Assembly: GCA_023954135.1 (NCBI GenBank)
Contig: JAMLIN010000036.1
Location: 1 to 45,339, forward strand
Direction of reading: 5' to 3'
From: Burkholderiaceae bacterium
GTDB lineage: Bacteria > Pseudomonadota > Gammaproteobacteria > Burkholderiales > Burkholderiaceae_E
Length of the DNA stretch: 45,339 nt
Shown: positions 11,001 to 19,994 of the stretch, piece by piece
How the letters are laid out: each line of letters starts with the position of its first letter
Position numbering within the stretch: the first letter of the stretch is position 1
Translations under genes and position numbers: made by a program
The notes under the pieces: model-generated
Databases searched by the model: none
Told to the model about the DNA's origin: nothing
Seen by the model: only the letters and a program-made list of their open reading frames with translations

Positions 11001-13929
11001 CGTCGAGATTGTGCTCGATCACCAGCAGCGAATGGCCGGCGTCGAGGAGCTTGCCGAAGGCGCCGAGCAGGCGGGCGACATCGTCGAAATGCAGACCCGT
11101 GGTCGGCTCGTCGAAGATGTACAGGGTGCCGCGCCGGCCGGCCCGGGCGATGGCGCTTGCCTTGCTGCCCGCGGCGCCGTTCGCGGCCTCGGCAAGGAAG
11201 CCGGCCAGCTTGAGCCGCTGGGCCTCGCCGCCCGACAGGGTCGGTACCGGCTGGCCGAGCCGGAGATAGTCGAGCCCGACGTCGACCAGCGGCTGCAGCC
11301 TTGCCCGCACCTCGCGTGAATCGCGAAAGAAGGCGAGCGCCTCGCTGACCGTGAGCTCGAGGACATTCGCGATCGACAGGGCGCCGAAAGCGCTGCCGTC
11401 GGCCCGGCGGGCATCGGAGGCTCCGTCGATCCGCAGCTCCAGCACCTCGTCGCGAAAGCGCCGTCCGTCGCAATCGGGGCAGCGCAGGTAGACGTCCGAC
11501 AGGAACTGCATCTCGACGTGCTCGAAGCCGGTGCCGCCGCAGGTCGGGCAGCGGCCGTCGCCGGCGTTGAAGCTGAAGGTCCCGGCGGTATAGCCGCGCT
11601 CGCGGGCGAGCGACGTGGCCGCGAAGAGCTTGCGTACCGGATCGAAGGCGCCGACGTAGCTCGCCGGGTTGCTGCGGGCGGTCTTGCCGATCGGCGACTG
11701 GTTCACGAACACGATGTCGGCGATCCAGTCGTCGCCGAGCAGCCGCGCATGCTCGCCCGGGGCCTCGGTCGGCTTGCCCTTGGCCTTCAGGAGGGCGGGC
11801 AGGAGGACGTTCTGCACCAGCGTCGACTTGCCGCTGCCCGACACCCCGGTGACGCCCACCAGCCGGCCGAGCGGGATCTCGACGTCGATTCCGCGCAGGT
11901 TGTGGGCGCGGGCGCCCTCGAGCACCAGCCGGGGCGTGCCGGCCGTCACCGGCCTGCGCTGGCCGGGCTCGATGCGTAGCCGACCGCCGAGATAGCGGCC
12001 GGTGAGGGTGTCGGCGCTGCGCGCGTCCTCGGCGCGCCCGTCGAAGACGATCCGCCCGCCGCGCTCGCCCGGCCCGGGGCCGATGTCGATCAGGCGGTCG
12101 GCGGCGAACATCACCAGCGGATCGTGCTCGACCACCAGCAGGGAGTTGCCGGCGTCGCGCAGCCGCAGCATGACGTCGATGATCCGGCCCATGTCGCGCG
12201 GATGCAGGCCGATCGAGGGTTCATCGAGGACGAACAGGGTGTTGACCAGCGACGTGCCGAGCGCGGTGGTCAGGTTGATCCGCTGGACCTCGCCGCCCGA
12301 CAGGGTGCGCGACTGGCGATCGAGCGTGAGGTAGCCGAGGCCGACGTCGCACAGGAAGCCGAGTCGGGCCCGCAGCTCGACGAGCAGCATGTCGACCGCT
12401 TCGTCGAGCGCCCGGCGCCGGTCGCCCGCCGGCGGCAGCATCAGCTCGAAGAAGCGGCGCACCCGCTCGATCGGCAGCAGCATGAGATCGTGGATCGACA
12501 GGCCGGGCAGGCCCCGCAGGGCGGCCTCGTCCCATTCGACGCCGACCGGCATGAAGCGCGGACGGGCATGCCGCGGGTCGGCTTCGCCGAGCGTGAGCGC
12601 GGCGAGCTCCGCATCCCCGATCCGCCAGAGCAGGGCGCCGGTCTGGAGCCGGGCTCCGGCGCAGGCGACGCAGGGCGTGTAGGCGCGGTACTTCGAGAGC
12701 AGCACCCGGATGTGCATCTTGTAGGCTTTCGACTCGAGCCAGTCGAAGAAGCGGCGGATGCCGTACCACTGCGACTGCCATTTGCCGGTCCAGTCGTCGC
12801 CGCCTTCGATGACCCAGCGGCGCTGCGCTTCATCGAGCTCGCGCCAGGGGACGTCGAGCGGGATGTCGGCGATCCGGGCATGGCGCTCGAGGTCGGTCTG
12901 GCATTCCTTGAAGCTCGCGGTCTGCCAGGGTTTCACGACGCCGTCGGCGAGGCTCAGGGACTCGTCGGGCAGGACCAGGCCGAGATCGATGCCGATCACG
13001 CGGCCGAAGCCGCGACAGGTCTCGCACGCCCCCAGCGGCGAGTTGAACGAGAACAGGCTCGGCAGGGGATCCGGATAGGCGATGTCGCAGTTCGCGCAAT
13101 GCAGTCCGGCGCTGAAGGGCCAGCGTTGCGCCACCTCGCCATCCTCGCCGAGCGCGAAGACCTCGAGGCGGCCGTGGCCGCGCTGGAACGCGGCCTCGAC
13201 GGCCTCGGCGATGCGCGAGCGCGGCGCCGAGCCGGCGCGCAGGCGATCCTGGACCACCACGAGCACGGCCGAACCATCGTCGGCCGCGCGCCGCTCCTGC
13301 ACCCGGGTGTAGCCCTGCGCCGAGAGATGCTGCGCGACCTCGTCGTCCCCGAAGCCGGCGGGCACCGTCACCGGGAAACCCAGCACGAGGCGCGGATCGC
13401 CGGCACGGCCAGCACGCTCGAGGAGATCGTCGACCACGCTGTCGACGTCGTCGCGCCGCACGGGGCGGGCACAGCGACGGCAGAAGAGCGACGCCGCCCG
13501 GGCGAACATCAGCTTCAGGTGGTCGTTGATCTCGGTCATCGTGCCGACCGTCGAGCGCGAGGTCCGCACCGGGTTGGTCTGGTCGATCGCGATCGCCGGC
13601 GGGATGCCCTCGATCGAGTCGACATGGGGCTTGTCCATGCGATCGAGGAACTGTCGGGCGTAGGCCGAGAAGGTCTCGACGTAGCGGCGTTGCCCTTCCG
13701 CGTAGATCGTGTCGAAGACGAGGGAGGACTTGCCCGATCCCGAGACGCCGGTCACCACGACGAGCTCCTTCGTCGGGATGTCGAGCGAGAGATCGCGCAG
13801 GTTGTTCTGCCGCGCGCCGCGTATCCGGATCACCCCGTCGCGCAGGCGCGCGCCGAGATAGGCGCCGTCATGGCGACCGGAGTCTTCGGCCGTGGCGGCT
13901 GCGGCCGGGCGGGAGCGGGTCTCGTCCAT
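8029..13929 (-). CDS. uvrA: Double-length UvrA-family excinuclease ATPase (UvrA-UvrA fusion)
   Basis: One uninterrupted 1966-residue frame encodes two complete UvrA-like proteins in tandem. Four Walker A motifs GVSGSGK have lysines at about 67, 701, 1083 and 1634, and four LSGGE signatures are present. Half 1 (about 30-1010) and half 2 (about 1046-1966) each have a putative UvrB-binding region after the first Walker A and Cys-x2-Cys pairs, including the C-terminal zinc finger (CPTCGGTG...CPDCDGRRF and CPACDGQG...CDACRGRRF). E. coli UvrA is about 940 residues and dimerises, so this chain resembles a covalent dimer. The halves differ ([12 protein letters not shown] versus [12 protein letters not shown]) and neither looks fully canonical, so it is probably a paralogue alongside a normal uvrA elsewhere. 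coaBC follows after 72 bp. Confidence 0.93.
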   Translation of the reverse strand: MDETRSRPAAAATAEDSGRHDGAYLGARLRDGVIRIRGARQNNLRDLSLDIPTKELVVVTGVSGSGKSSLVFDTIYAEGQRRYVETFSAYARQFLDRMDKPHVDSIEGIPPAIAIDQTNPVRTSRSTVGTMTEINDHLKLMFARAASLFCRRCARPVRRDDVDSVVDDLLERAGRAGDPRLVLGFPVTVPAGFGDDEVAQHLSAQGYTRVQERRAADDGSAVLVVVQDRLRAGSAPRSRIAEAVEAAFQRGHGRLEVFALGEDGEVAQRWPFSAGLHCANCDIAYPDPLPSLFSFNSPLGACETCRGFGRVIGIDLGLVLPDESLSLADGVVKPWQTASFKECQTDLERHARIADIPLDVPWRELDEAQRRWVIEGGDDWTGKWQSQWYGIRRFFDWLESKAYKMHIRVLLSKYRAYTPCVACAGARLQTGALLWRIGDAELAALTLGEADPRHARPRFMPVGVEWDEAALRGLPGLSIHDLMLLPIERVRRFFELMLPPAGDRRRALDEAVDMLLVELRARLGFLCDVGLGYLTLDRQSRTLSGGEVQRINLTTALGTSLVNTLFVLDEPSIGLHPRDMGRIIDVMLRLRDAGNSLLVVEHDPLVMFAADRLIDIGPGPGERGGRIVFDGRAEDARSADTLTGRYLGGRLRIEPGQRRPVTAGTPRLVLEGARAHNLRGIDVEIPLGRLVGVTGVSGSGKSTLVQNVLLPALLKAKGKPTEAPGEHARLLGDDWIADIVFVNQSPIGKTARSNPASYVGAFDPVRKLFAATSLARERGYTAGTFSFNAGDGRCPTCGGTGFEHVEMQFLSDVYLRCPDCDGRRFRDEVLELRIDGASDARRADGSAFGALSIANVLELTVSEALAFFRDSREVRARLQPLVDVGLDYLRLGQPVPTLSGGEAQRLKLAGFLAEAANGAAGSKASAIARAGRRGTLYIFDEPTTGLHFDDVARLLGAFGKLLDAGHSLLVIEHNLDVIAAADWLIDLGPEGGDGGGRVIATGTPDELTGVPESHTGRALLDYRRAIDAAPRAREPDRPAGAIRERGRDAIFVHHAREHNLKNIDVEIPRDALTVVTGVSGSGKSTLAFDVVFGEGQRRYLESLNAYARQFVQPASRPDIDGIFGVPPTVAIEQRTSRGGRKSTVATLTEIYHFLRLLYVKTGVQHCPDCGVPIEPQSFEDIAARILRDYRGRRIGLLAPLVVARKGVYTDLAKWAAARGFTHLRVDGRFLPTDRFPRLDRYVEHDIELPVADVAVDPANEVELRRALAEAIERGRGLVMVADSLDALAAAIDAGDASGASVSLPTRLFSTKRACASCGTSFPELDPRLFSFNSKTGWCTQCLGTGVRLPEAPKIDPRQSDGDRSSGAIGDLAERMADQLDQQAEGLGDEPEACQACNGERLNPVALAVRVAGLSIADATRMSIDQCTEWVDALELSRRDAAIAAGIVAEIDSRLEFLSEVGLGYLTLSRSAPTLSGGEAQRIRLAAQLGSNLQGVCYVLDEPSIGLHPRDNQVLLDTLDALRDKGNTLLVVEHDEDTIRRADHVIDMGPGAGRLGGRIIATGTIDALAGHPDSITGRMLRHPLPHPFVAPRPVGDDDAPWLRLAGAHRHNLRSIDVGFPLGRLSVVTGVSGSGKSTLARDVLLRNLAALVSARNQRKPAPPLVGLAGLSGWERVDRVLEVDQTPIGKTPRSCPATYVGFWDTIRRLFADTAEAKLRGWGPGRFSFNSPGGRCPACDGQGQQTIEMNFLPDVKVPCDACRGRRFDRETLEITWQGHSIGEVLAMSVDEAVEAFAAHPRIGHPLRLLQDVGLGYLTLGQPSPTLSGGEAQRIKLVTELAKVRPVQAGHDPALEAARRKAKERGRALPAPPHTVYVLDEPTVGLHMADVEKLIRVMHRLVDAGNTLVVVEHNLDIWAEADWIVDLGPGGGDAGGSIVGAAPVAGLVADAATPTAGALRDFLTRLGPPAG

Positions 13930-14036
13930 CGGATGGGGAAGGGCGGGGCGGGGGCTACGATCATAAACCCGGATCGTGGCGTCGGCCCGATCGCCACCGC
14001 TGCGGGCGGGCCATCGGGCTCGGCTAGAATCCGGGC

Positions 14037-14459
14037 ATGCAATCGATGAATCCCGCCGAAGAGGGCGCCGGTTTCCGGTCGCGCGCCGTGGCCGCGGCGC
14101 TGGCGATGTTCGCCGGCACCCTCGGGGCGCATCATTTCTACCTCGGGCGGCGGTTCTGGTGGGTCTACCCGCTGATCGCGATGCCCCTGCTCGGGATCGC
14201 GCTGCGCTTCGATGAATGGTATCGGCAGTGGCCGTTCTTCATCGCCGCGCTGGTGACCGTCGTCTCGCTCGGCGAGGCGATCCGGATCGCGCTCATCCCC
14301 GACGAATCCTGGGATGCCCGCTTCAACGCCGACAGCGCCGTCCGCTCGCACAACGGTGTGGGGGTGGTGCTGGTGGCGATCTTCTCGCTGTTGCTGGCGA
14401 CCCTGATCGGCATGAGCGTGCTGGCGCTCATGTTCGAGGGAATCTTCACGCCAGCCTGA
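14037..14459 (+). CDS. TM2-domain membrane protein
   Basis: A 140-residue protein with a TM2-like segment, [20 protein letters not shown] (about residues 27-46), the pattern of the small TM2 membrane domain, followed by two more hydrophobic stretches (about 65-80 and 110-130). The molecular function of bacterial TM2 proteins is not known. It is divergent from uvrA and followed after 19 bp by ridA. A second in-frame ATG lies 9 bp downstream. A TAGAAT sequence ends 6 nt before the first ATG. Confidence 0.75.
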   Translation: MQSMNPAEEGAGFRSRAVAAALAMFAGTLGAHHFYLGRRFWWVYPLIAMPLLGIALRFDEWYRQWPFFIAALVTVVSLGEAIRIALIPDESWDARFNADSAVRSHNGVGVVLVAIFSLLLATLIGMSVLALMFEGIFTPA

Positions 14460-14478
14460 ACCATCCATGGATCGACCC

Positions 14479-14862
14479 ATGAGCAAGCAGATCGTTTCCA
14501 CCCCGAGCGCCCCGGCGGCGATCGGGCCCTATTCGCAGGCGGTCCGGGCCGGCAATACGGTCTACCTGTCCGGACAGATCGCGCTCGACCCGGCTTCGGG
14601 CGCGCTCGTCGGCGGAGGTTTCGAGGCGCAGGTCCGGCGCGCGTTCGAGAATCTCTCGGCGGTGGCGAGCGCTGCCGGCGGATCGCTCGCCGACTGCGTG
14701 AAGCTGACCCTCTTCCTGACCGATCTCGAGCGCTTTCCGGTCGTCAACGAGATCATGCAGGAGTTCTTCGCCGAGCCGTTTCCCGCCCGTTCCACCGTGG
14801 GCATCTCGAGCCTGCCCAGGGGCGCGCTGTTCGAGGTCGAAGCGGTGATGGTCCTCGGCTGA
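14479..14862 (+). CDS. ridA: RidA-family enamine/imine deaminase
   Basis: A 127-residue YjgF/YER057c/UK114 protein. It shows [20 protein letters not shown] at the N-terminal end and Arg104 in [21 protein letters not shown], the arginine that anchors substrate in active RidA enzymes. RidA hydrolyses reactive 2-aminoacrylate and related enamines made by PLP enzymes such as threonine dehydratase, protecting PLP-dependent enzymes. An ATG at 14467 would add four residues (MDRP); MSKQIV is the more usual start. It lies between the TM2 gene and recG on the plus strand. Confidence 0.93.
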   Translation: MSKQIVSTPSAPAAIGPYSQAVRAGNTVYLSGQIALDPASGALVGGGFEAQVRRAFENLSAVASAAGGSLADCVKLTLFLTDLERFPVVNEIMQEFFAEPFPARSTVGISSLPRGALFEVEAVMVLG

Positions 14863-14911
14863 GGGTCCATGGATCACGGATCCTGAACAGTCGACCGGCG
14901 GCGGGCCGCCC

Positions 14912-16990
14912 GTGGACATCGACATCGAACGCTTCGCCCGGCTCGGCATCCGGCGCGCGCAGGATCTCGTCCTGCAATTGCCGTTGCGCTACGAGGACCT
15001 GACCCGGATCACGCCGATCGGCGATCTGGTGCCCGGCGTGCCCGCCCAGGTCGAGGGCGAGGTCGTCCGGGTGGAGGTCAGGCCCCGGCCGCGGCGGACC
15101 CTCACTATCGAGCTCGCCGATGCGAGCGGGCGCATCGGGCTGCGCTTCTTCCATTTCTACGGCTCGCAGGTGAAGCAGCTCCAGGCCGGTCGGCGCCTGC
15201 GCGTCTCGGGCGAACCGCGCTCGAGCCTGTTCGGCTTCGAGATGGTCCATCCCCAGTATCGCGTCGCTCATCCGGGGATGGCTCTGCCGGACCGCCTGAC
15301 ACCGGTGTATCCGTCGGCTGCCGGAATCAGCCAGGCGAGCCTGCGCCGCGCCATCGGGCAGGCGCTGGAATGCACCGAGCTCGTCGAGACGGTACCCGGC
15401 CGTCGGCTGGCGGATCTCGGCCTGCCCGGTTTCGCGGGGGCGCTGCGGCTGCTGCACGGGCCGCCCCCCGATGTGAAGGCCCCCGCGCTTGCCGATCGCT
15501 CCCATCCGGCGTGGCGGCGGATCATCCTCGACGAGCTGCTCGCCCAGCAGGTGTCGCTGCGTCGTGCCCGCGCCGCTCGCAGCGCGCTGGCGGCCGAGCC
15601 GCTGGCCGACGGCGGGCTCGCCGCCCGGCTGCTGGGGAACTTGCCCTTCGAGTTGACCGGAGCCCAGCGGCGCGCATGGTCGCGGATCCGCGACGATCTC
15701 GCCCGGGCCCAGCCGATGAACCGGCTGCTGCAGGGCGATGTCGGCAGCGGCAAGACGGTGGTCGCGGCGCTGGCGGCGGCCCAGGCGATCGGCAGCGGCC
15801 ACCAGGTCGCGATCATGGCCCCGACCGAGATCCTGGCCGACCAGCATGCCCGCAAGCTGCGCCCCTGGTTCGAGGCGATCGGGATCCGCGTGGAGCTGTT
15901 GACCGGCTCGGTGCGCGAGCGGGACAAGCGACGGGTGCGCGAGGCGGTCGCCACTAGGGAGGTCGGCCTGCTGATCGGCACGCATGCCCTGATCGAGCAG
16001 GGCGTGGAATTTTCCTCCCTCGGACTGGTCGTGGTCGACGAGCAGCACCGCTTCGGCGTCGCCCAGCGGATCCGCCTGACCGGGAAATCCGGCGAGCGTC
16101 TGCCGCACCAGCTGATGATGAGCGCGACGCCGATCCCCCGCACCCTCGCGATGACCTACTACGCCGATCTCGAAGTCACGGTCATCGACGAGCTGCCGCC
16201 GGGCCGCAGCCCGATCGTGACCCGCCTGCTGCCCGAATCGCGGCGCGAGGAGCTGGTCGAGCGGGTGGCGGCGGCGGCCGGCGCCGGACGCCAGGTCTAC
16301 TGGGTATGCCCGCTGATCGAGGAGGCGGCCGACACGGACGGCGAAGCGGGCGCGGCGAGCGGGGGCGGCCGCCGGCCGATCAGCCGGCGACAGCGCGAGG
16401 CGCTCGAGCTGCAGACGGCCATCGAGACGCATCGCGAGCTGTCCGAGGCACTGGCTCCGCTCGTCGTCGGGCTCGTCCACGGCCGGCTCCCGGCGGTCGA
16501 GAAGCAGGCCGTGATGGAGGCCTTCGGGCGGGGCGACATCGCGGTGCTGGTGGCGACCACGGTGATCGAGGTCGGTGTCGACGTGCCGAACGCGAGCCTC
16601 ATGGTGGTGGAGCATGCCGAGCGCTTCGGCCTGGCCCAGCTGCACCAGCTGCGCGGCCGGGTGGGGCGCGGCACGGCCCGCAGCGCCTGCGTGCTGATGT
16701 ACCGGGCGCCGCTGTCGCCGACGGCGCGGTCGCGGCTGCGGATCATGCAGGAGAGCAACGACGGTTTCGAGATCGCCCGCCACGACCTTATGCTGCGCGG
16801 GCCCGGGGAGATTCTCGGGGCGCGCCAGTCGGGGGTTCCCCTGCTGCGCTACGCCGACCTCGAGCGCGATGCCGACCTCGTGGAGGTGGCCCGGGAGCTG
16901 GCCGGCGCCGATGGCGCCGGGTCCGGACTGCGGGTCGATGAGCTGCTCGACCGGTGGTACGGGGGGCGCGAGGACTTCCTGCGCGCATGA
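14912..16990 (+). CDS. recG: ATP-dependent DNA helicase RecG
   Basis: A 692-residue superfamily 2 helicase, close to the 693 residues of E. coli RecG. It has an N-terminal OB-fold wedge domain (about 45-140), then motif I GDVGSGKT (Lys281), motif II DEQHRFG, motif III SATPIPRT, CPLIEE, motif V ATTVIEVGVDVPNA and motif VI QLRGRVGRG, and a C-terminal RecG extension. RecG remodels stalled forks and branched DNA. The start is taken as GTG at 14912. The frame stays open a little further upstream and no clear Shine-Dalgarno settles the choice, so the N-terminus is uncertain by some residues. Compared with E. coli there is a short Gly/Ala-rich insert between motifs IV and V. Confidence 0.95.
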   Translation: MDIDIERFARLGIRRAQDLVLQLPLRYEDLTRITPIGDLVPGVPAQVEGEVVRVEVRPRPRRTLTIELADASGRIGLRFFHFYGSQVKQLQAGRRLRVSGEPRSSLFGFEMVHPQYRVAHPGMALPDRLTPVYPSAAGISQASLRRAIGQALECTELVETVPGRRLADLGLPGFAGALRLLHGPPPDVKAPALADRSHPAWRRIILDELLAQQVSLRRARAARSALAAEPLADGGLAARLLGNLPFELTGAQRRAWSRIRDDLARAQPMNRLLQGDVGSGKTVVAALAAAQAIGSGHQVAIMAPTEILADQHARKLRPWFEAIGIRVELLTGSVRERDKRRVREAVATREVGLLIGTHALIEQGVEFSSLGLVVVDEQHRFGVAQRIRLTGKSGERLPHQLMMSATPIPRTLAMTYYADLEVTVIDELPPGRSPIVTRLLPESRREELVERVAAAAGAGRQVYWVCPLIEEAADTDGEAGAASGGGRRPISRRQREALELQTAIETHRELSEALAPLVVGLVHGRLPAVEKQAVMEAFGRGDIAVLVATTVIEVGVDVPNASLMVVEHAERFGLAQLHQLRGRVGRGTARSACVLMYRAPLSPTARSRLRIMQESNDGFEIARHDLMLRGPGEILGARQSGVPLLRYADLERDADLVEVARELAGADGAGSGLRVDELLDRWYGGREDFLRA

Positions 16991-16994
16991 GAAT

Positions 16995-17021
16995 CTGTCA
17001 GCGGCCGGGCCTTGCTATCAT
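16995..17021 (+). promoter_or_regulatory. Candidate oxyR promoter
   Basis: CTGTCA (16995-17000) and TATCAT (17016-17021) with a 15-bp spacer lie in the 40-bp gap between recG and oxyR. The -10 ends 9 nt before the ATG, leaving almost no leader. The spacer is short, so this is tentative. Confidence 0.3.
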
Positions 17022-17030
17022 CGACCCGCC

Positions 17031-17972
17031 ATGACGCTGACAGAGCTCAAGTACATCGTAGCGGTCGCGCGCGAACGCCACTTCGGTCGCGCCGCCGAGG
17101 CCTGCTTCGTCAGCCAGCCGACCCTCTCCGTTGCCATCAAGAAGCTCGAGGAGGAACTCGGCGTCCAGCTCTTCGAACGCGGCGGGGCCGAAGTCTCGGT
17201 GACGCCGATCGGGATGCAGATCGTCGAGCAGGCGCAGCGGGTGCTGGAGCAGACGCACTCCATCCGCGAGATCGCGGCCCAGGGCAAGGATCCGCTCGCC
17301 GGACCCCTGCGCGTCGGGGTCATCTACACCATCGGCCCCTACCTGCTGCCGCTGCTGGTGCCGGCGATCATCGAGCATGCGCCGCAGATGCCGCTGCTGC
17401 TGCAGGAGAACTTCACCGTCAAGCTGCTCGAGCTCCTGCGCCAGGGCGAGATCGACGTCGCCATTCTCGCCGAGCCGTTCCCCGACAACGGCCTGGTGAC
17501 CCAGGCGCTGTACGACGAACCCTTCGTGGTCGCCGTGCCGCGCGGCCACCCCTGGTGCGGGCGCGGGTCGATCCAGTCGGTGGAGCTCAAGCAGCAGACC
17601 ATGCTGCTGCTGGGCACCGGCCATTGCTTCCGCGACCAGGTGCTCGAGGTATGCCCCGAGCTGTCGCGCTATTCGCAGGCGAGCGCCGGGATCCAGAAGA
17701 CTTTCGAGGGATCGTCCCTCGAGACGATCCGGCACATGGTGGCGTCCGGTGTGGGGGTCACCGTCCTGCCCGTGACGGCGGTGCCGGCGACGAAGGACTC
17801 GCTGCTCGTCTACGTGCCGTTCGAGGCGCCGGCGCCGACACGCCGCGTGGTGCTGGCCTGGCGCAAGAGCTATCCCCGGATCGAGGCGATCGACACCTTG
17901 CGCGCCGCGGTCCTCGGCATCGACCAGTCGGGCGTCGCCAGGCTGCCGTCGGCGATGCCGCAATCCCACTGA
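17031..17972 (+). CDS. oxyR: LysR-type peroxide-sensing regulator OxyR
   Basis: A 313-residue LysR-family regulator with an N-terminal winged helix-turn-helix (about 1-60; RAAEACFVSQPTLSVAIKKL) and a C-terminal sensor domain. The peroxide-sensing cysteines are Cys199 and Cys208 in GHCFRDQVLEVC, at the same numbers as in E. coli OxyR. Oxidation forms the disulfide that switches on peroxide-defence genes. It lies 40 bp behind recG, a linkage I recall as common in Burkholderiales. No catalase or ahpC gene is in the window. Confidence 0.96.
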   Translation: MTLTELKYIVAVARERHFGRAAEACFVSQPTLSVAIKKLEEELGVQLFERGGAEVSVTPIGMQIVEQAQRVLEQTHSIREIAAQGKDPLAGPLRVGVIYTIGPYLLPLLVPAIIEHAPQMPLLLQENFTVKLLELLRQGEIDVAILAEPFPDNGLVTQALYDEPFVVAVPRGHPWCGRGSIQSVELKQQTMLLLGTGHCFRDQVLEVCPELSRYSQASAGIQKTFEGSSLETIRHMVASGVGVTVLPVTAVPATKDSLLVYVPFEAPAPTRRVVLAWRKSYPRIEAIDTLRAAVLGIDQSGVARLPSAMPQSH

Positions 17973-18000
17973 GAGCTCGACCGGTTCCAGGCAGATCCCG

Positions 18001-18909
18001 ATGACATCCCAGTATCCCGGCATCGAATCGGCCATCGGACGCACGCCGCTGGTGCGCCTGCAGCGCATCGATGCGCAGGCCCATGCGGCCGCGGGCAACG
18101 TTCTGCTCGCGAAGCTCGAGGGCAACAATCCCGCCGGCTCGGTCAAGGATCGCGCCGCCCTGTCGATGATCGCGCGCGCGGAGGCCCGCGGCACGATCCG
18201 TCCCGGCGACACGCTGATCGAGGCGACTTCGGGCAACACCGGCATCGCCCTGGCGATGGTGGCGGCGATCCGGGGCTACCGGATGGTGCTGGTGATGCCG
18301 GACAACCAGACGGTCGAGCGCCGCCAGTCCATGGCGGCCTACGGCGCGGAGCTCGTGCTGGTGCCGCGCGCCGAGGGCATGGAGGGCGCCCGGGATCTCG
18401 CCGCGGCCATGCAGGCTCGCGGCGAGGGCATCGTCCTCGACCAGTTCGCCAACGACGACAACTGGATGGCCCACTACGAGACCACCGGACCGGAGCTCTG
18501 GGAGGCGACCGGCGGGCGGATCACCCATTTCGTCTCCGCGATGGGAACCACCGGCACGATCACCGGGGTGTCGCGCTACCTCAAGGAGCGCGACCCGAAG
18601 GTGACGATCATCGGTGTCCAGCCCGAGGAAGGGTCATCGATAGCCGGCATCCGCAAGTGGCCCGACGCCTACCTGCCGGCGATCTACCGGCATGCCCTGG
18701 TCGACCGGCTCGAGCTGGTGTCGCAGGCCGATGCCGAGGCGATGGCACGGCGGCTTGCCGCGGAGGAAGGCGTCTTCTGCGGTGTCTCGGCGGCCGGCGC
18801 ATGCTGCGTCGCCCTGCGGATCGCGCGGGAGGTTCGCGATGCGACGATCGCCTTCGTCGTCTGCGACCGGGGCGATCGCTATCTGTCGAGCGGCATCTTC
18901 CCCGGCTAG
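18001..18909 (+). CDS. cysM: Cysteine synthase B (O-acetylserine sulfhydrylase)
   Basis: A 302-residue fold-type II PLP enzyme. The PLP lysine is Lys49 in NPAGSVKDRAA, the substrate loop is EATSGNTGIALA and the phosphate-binding loop is GTTGTITG. CysM makes cysteine (or S-sulfocysteine) from O-acetylserine and sulfide (or thiosulfate). Its length (303 in E. coli) and the NQTVERRQSMAAYGAELVLV segment favour CysM over CysK. It follows oxyR by 28 bp. Its TAG stop lies in a CTAG shared with the stop of the convergent mltB. Confidence 0.95.
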   Translation: MTSQYPGIESAIGRTPLVRLQRIDAQAHAAAGNVLLAKLEGNNPAGSVKDRAALSMIARAEARGTIRPGDTLIEATSGNTGIALAMVAAIRGYRMVLVMPDNQTVERRQSMAAYGAELVLVPRAEGMEGARDLAAAMQARGEGIVLDQFANDDNWMAHYETTGPELWEATGGRITHFVSAMGTTGTITGVSRYLKERDPKVTIIGVQPEEGSSIAGIRKWPDAYLPAIYRHALVDRLELVSQADAEAMARRLAAEEGVFCGVSAAGACCVALRIAREVRDATIAFVVCDRGDRYLSSGIFPG

Positions 18910-19994
18910 CTGGCGGTCGAAATGGCGCGCAAGCGCGCGGCGCGCACCGCCTCGCCCAGCTCGATCACCGCCATCGCATAGAAGCTCGACCGGTTGTAGC
19001 GGGTGATGACGTAGAAGTTGCGCGGCCCGAGCGTGTAGTCCGGCGCGGCGTCGGCGTTGGGCAGGTCGATCAGCGCGAAGCGCAGCCCGTTCGGCGTGTC
19101 CACGGCCGGACGGACCCCGTGGTCGGCGAGCTCGGCAGTGTCGAAACGGGGTTCGATGCCGGCCTCGACGAGCGGCGAGATCCGGGCGCCGGTGTTGAAG
19201 CGGGCCGCGACATGGGTCGGCGCGCCGCGTTCCCAGCCATGCTCGGCGAGGAAGTTGGCGACGCTGCCGATCGCGTCCTCGACCGAGCCGGAGAGGTCGA
19301 TCCGGCCGTCGCCGTCGAAGTCCACCGCATAGTGTCGGATGCTGCTCGGCATGAACTGGGGCAGGCCGATCGCCCCGGCGTAGGAACCGCGCACCGCCAG
19401 CGGATCGATGCCGGTCTCGCGGGCATGGATCAGGAACTGCTCGAGCTCGCGCTGGAAGAATTCGGCCCGGCGGGGGAACCCGAAGGCCAGCGTCGCGAGC
19501 GAGGCGGCGACCGGAAAGGTGCCGGTATGGCGGCCGTAGATCGTCTCGACGCCGATGATCCCGACGATGATCTCCTCGGGAACGCCGTAGCGCGCGCTGG
19601 CGCGGGCGATGGCCGCTTCGTTCTCGAACCAGAAGCGCAGGCCGGCGTCGATGCGGGCGCGGTTGACGAAGCGGCGGCGATAGTCCTGCCAGGAGCGCCG
19701 CACCGCGCGCGGGGGAGGATCCATCAGTTCCAGGACGCGCGCATCCGGTGCGATCGATCCGAACAGCTGCCGGAGCTGCGCAGCGGGGAAGCCGTGCTCG
19801 CTGACGAGGCGATCCACGAAGGCCGCGACCTCGGGACGATCGGCGAACGGAGCGAGCGCCGTGCCGGGGCTGGCGAAGGCGCTGCTGGCCATCAGGGCGC
19901 CTGCGAGGGCGGCGGCGCGCAGCAGGGCGGCGGTGCCGCGGATCCGGGAGAGGAAGGACGAGTATCCGGTACGGCGGGTGGTGCTCGAGATCAC
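18906..19994 (-). CDS. mltB: Lytic murein transglycosylase B
   Basis: A 362-residue membrane-bound or periplasmic lytic transglycosylase (GH103-like). The catalytic glutamate is Glu150 in GIIGVETIYGRHTGTFPV, followed by the conserved GSYAGAIGLPQFMPSSIRHY and VDFDGDGRIDL segments. It cleaves the MurNAc-GlcNAc bond to form 1,6-anhydro-muropeptides. The N-terminus is a signal-peptide-like stretch (about 20-42) ending SSAFAS. No lipobox cysteine is seen, unlike E. coli MltB, so it may be soluble in the periplasm. Translation starts at GTG within the tgpA stop codon (GTGA), coupling it to the MoxR/TgpA operon. Confidence 0.94.
   Translation of the reverse strand: MISSTTRRTGYSSFLSRIRGTAALLRAAALAGALMASSAFASPGTALAPFADRPEVAAFVDRLVSEHGFPAAQLRQLFGSIAPDARVLELMDPPPRAVRRSWQDYRRRFVNRARIDAGLRFWFENEAAIARASARYGVPEEIIVGIIGVETIYGRHTGTFPVAASLATLAFGFPRRAEFFQRELEQFLIHARETGIDPLAVRGSYAGAIGLPQFMPSSIRHYAVDFDGDGRIDLSGSVEDAIGSVANFLAEHGWERGAPTHVAARFNTGARISPLVEAGIEPRFDTAELADHGVRPAVDTPNGLRFALIDLPNADAAPDYTLGPRNFYVITRYNRSSFYAMAVIELGEAVRAARLRAISTAS

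Noticed and set aside
6898-11319. Very long plus-strand open frame (1473 codons) opposite uvrA and coaBC
   Set aside because: It is antisense to strongly conserved genes, has repetitive Arg/Gly/Asp/His-rich composition and no family motif. It is an artefact of GC-rich codon usage.
8029-13929. UvrA fusion as two genes joined by a missed stop or frameshift
   Set aside because: The frame is continuous, the linker (about residues 1010-1046) contains no stop and no second start with a ribosome-binding site is evident.
12124-14049. Plus-strand open frame of 641 codons opposite the 5' part of uvrA
   Set aside because: Antisense shadow with low-complexity composition; the minus-strand UvrA reading is unambiguous.
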